A DNA stretch of 64,000 bases. Source: Mytilus californianus (Eukaryota; Mollusca; Bivalvia; Mytilida; Mytilidae). A program made the position numbers and the translations under genes. Positions 1-64,000 of the stretch are shown here, in pieces (position 1 is the stretch's first letter; the number at the start of each line of letters is the position of its first letter). The notes beneath the pieces are model-generated. The model worked only from the letters and a program-made list of their open reading frames with translations. It had not been told where the DNA came from and made no database searches. The stretch is from positions 74,834,339 to 74,898,338 of the forward strand of contig NW_026262734.1 of the NCBI RefSeq assembly GCF_021869535.1, read 5' to 3'.

Positions 1-131
1 CCAATATTAAACCAAATTTGGCCTCACTCATTATTAGGGTATCTGTTATGATTTTAATCTATTTTAAAATGATATCCAAAACCAAAGTAGAATCAGGTGA
101 GCGGCACAGGCTCTTGAGAGCCTCTAGTTTT
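1..131 (-). repeat. R1 interspersed repeat fragment (reverse orientation)
   Basis: Positions 95-131, read on the minus strand, match the left end of the R1 family (AGAGGCTCT, then AGAGCCTGTG and GCTCACCT). The element runs off the window edge. It lies in the 3' flank of the gene. Confidence 0.55.
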
Positions 132-328
132 GTCTTTGGGTTGTCTAGTTGGCATATACCTCTCATTATTCATACAGTTTTAGCTCCGTTTGATGTAAGT
201 TCAGATACGAAATAACTTAAAGGAGCTATTGAGTATATATTAAGTACCTTTATTTTATTCAAGAGGGAAGAGGAAGATTGATTGAAAAGAGGTTTGCCAA
301 AATTTATTTGACAAATTTAAACAGAAAC

Positions 329-540
329 TGAGGCTTTAAAGACACAGTATCATCCCCTAGGGCTATGTGCATCTTCAACAATGAACACTCTCGACATTGT
401 GATAATTCATGACAAAAAAAAATCTTTTTTGTTGATCTTGTAATGCTGGTCATTTTTTTCTGTTTACCTTTTCGCTCTATCTTCTTTAGTTTTTGCCAAA
501 AACACAAAAATGGGTAAACAATCGTCATTTAAGGGCAATC
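329..540 (+). repeat. R1 interspersed repeat fragment
   Basis: Plus-strand match to the left part of R1: GTGCATCTTCAACAATGAAC, GTTGATCTTG, TCTTTAGTTTTTGCC and AAGGGCAATCACTC occur in the same order as at 6611-7490. Diverged and truncated. The rest of 540-890 shows nothing I recognise. Confidence 0.6.
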
Positions 541-900
541 ACTCGTGTAAACAGTCTACGTAGTTGAGAATTTATAACGATAATCAACGAGCGACGTAAG
601 TCGCAACCTGATTAACGATTTCGAATCCACTACTTCTTACAGATTCTCTTACTTAAACCATTGGTATGAATTCTTTATGCAATCTTTTTCTTTGATTTTA
701 ACATTTCTTTGCTCGGAACCGAGTAAAACGTATCCCTTACGATTCGCAATTTTTTTAATAAATGAAATAAATCACATGCGGGATTTTCTCGCTGTGTCGA
801 AGACCCATTGATGACCTTCGGCTGTTTTCTGCTCTTTGGTCGGGTTGTTTGGTCTTGTTCTGAAAACCATTTGTTTCCACTACATTCCATGTATCTGTCC

Positions 901-981
901 AAAGCATGGAGCATACAGACCAACAACAAAGCATGGAGCATACAGACCAACAACAAAGCATGGAGCATACAGACCAACAAC
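901..981 (+). repeat. 27-bp tandem repeat, three copies
   Basis: Three perfect copies of a 27-bp unit beginning AAAGCATGGAGCATACAGAC at 901, 928 and 955. Because 27 is a multiple of three, short open frames run through it on both strands; these are not taken as genes. Confidence 0.9.
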
Positions 982-1846
982 TGTTTATTTCATGTGTCTG
1001 TCTACTGTTAAAGCCTGTGGTTGTCTTGGTATAATTCATTTTGTTATTTATTTTACAGTATGAACATAAAATGATTAGCTGTTTCTCATAAATATTTGTC
1101 ATAAAATTTATGGGAACCTTTTAAAGCTTACCTTGTAGTGCTGGCCTTTGCCCATTGCCAATTTTTAAAACTGTACTGTGACTTGTAGAATTGTATTGAA
1201 CAGACAACTGTCATATTGACTATCATACTAGCATCTCCTTAATTTTATATTCTAAAAGTTGTCCTCTCATTATTGTTAATAAGATCATCATTGTCAACCT
1301 GTATTTTTGCTAATTATTTACAGGCAGATAGAAAAGAGGCGAGTGTATGCACCAATGAAAAATATACTGAAAATCAAATAATAATTTTTTTTTATTGTCA
1401 TCAATTTCTTTTTTTAAAGGAAAATAATCTGGAAACAAAAATATACTGAAACACTGTTCTAATGTGTAATGTAATATTGTATCAAGCTTCATGTAAATGT
1501 AATAAATGAAGTACAAATGTACAAGGAGTTGTATTGCTAAGGTGGGTTATGATCAGGCTAAAAGCTAAAGAACCTGAAATCTTCTAATGAAGAGGTGCAC
1601 ATATCATGATCTATTACATATTTATAGACTTTTGATTGATTGATTGACTAATTGTTGCCTGTTTAATGACTTTCAAGCAATAAAGACAAAAAACACAGAA
1701 ATTTGGGCAGACAAGACAAGAAACTTTGATTTAAATCATCTACAGATATGCATGGCATAGGTTGTAAAATGAACAGATTTTTTTTATCTGATTACACAAT
1801 TCACAATATTTACAATGTCAAAACAAATTTACAAAATCATATAACA
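982..1846. other. 3' flank of the gene, no other gene seen
   Basis: AT-rich sequence downstream of the stop. It should contain the 3' UTR. I see no coding exon, RNA gene or clear repeat beyond short A/T runs. Confidence 0.6.
1662..1667 (-). terminator. Candidate polyadenylation signal
   Basis: ATTAAA on the minus strand about 180 nt past the stop codon. A canonical AATAAA also occurs at 1391-1396, about 450 nt past the stop. Either could define the 3' end of the transcript; sequence alone does not choose. Confidence 0.3.
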
Positions 1847-63926
<62,080 letters not shown>

Positions 63927-64000
63927 CTTTAATACATACAAATAAATCTACATTTCAAAATCATTATAAATAACTACTTTAAAAACAAGAATATGCGTTA

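Noticed and set aside
836..1102. Overlapping open frames with the thrice-repeated peptides KHGAYRPTT and LLVCMLHAL
   Set aside because: Product of the 27-bp tandem repeat, open on both strands.

Overview
The window is non-coding-rich, AT-rich animal DNA that carries one large split gene on the minus strand. Large introns with GT-AG borders, a tRNA-derived SINE, and many diverged interspersed repeats of types I remember from mussel genomes point to a bivalve mollusc, probably a mytilid mussel. The organism call rests on recall of repeat families and was not checked by a search.

The gene encodes a lactase-phlorizin-hydrolase-like protein made of tandem glycoside hydrolase family 1 (GH1) units. 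Reading the minus strand from 63926 down to 1847 gives 32 exons that stay in one frame and encode about 2,269 residues, ending in a TGA stop at 1847-1849. The 5' end (signal peptide, promoter and at least the first part of unit 1) lies beyond position 64000. Five GH1 units are seen: unit 1 (second half only, 63926 to about 59340), unit 2 (about 59300-49000), unit 3 (about 49000-37700), unit 4 (about 37700-18850) and unit 5 (about 18800-1847). Each complete unit is spread over the same seven exon types (called a to g below), with the same intron phases: a/b phase 1, b/c 0, c/d 0, d/e 1, e/f 1, f/g 2, g/next a 1. Exon a is a junction exon: it holds the C-terminus of one GH1 unit, a short linker and the N-terminus of the next. 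This proves that the units belong to one polypeptide and are not separate genes.

Units 2-5 keep the acid/base Glu (NEP motif, exon d), the nucleophile Glu (ITENG, exon g) and the sugar-binding DNFEW motif (next exon a or h), so four active beta-glycosidase units are expected. Unit 1 has Asp in place of the nucleophile Glu (VTDTG) and DGFAW in place of DNFEW, so it looks like a non-catalytic unit, as in the N-terminal part of vertebrate LPH. The protein ends in a hydrophobic tail that suggests membrane attachment.

The introns (about 0.25-3.9 kb) hold the remaining features. They include a 60-bp minisatellite that repeats an exon end with its splice donor (9156-9980), a 44-bp minisatellite (14691-15089), a three-level nest of transposons (19365-22405), a family of inverted-repeat elements with 6-bp target duplications, and a 2.9-kb element with a higher-order tandem array (33065-35967). 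There are also a SINE with a 15-bp target duplication next to an exon (54062-54319), a 61-bp-arm palindrome 10 nt from a splice donor (60403-60542), and several dispersed repeat families. I found no second protein gene, no standalone tRNA or rRNA gene and no prokaryotic feature.
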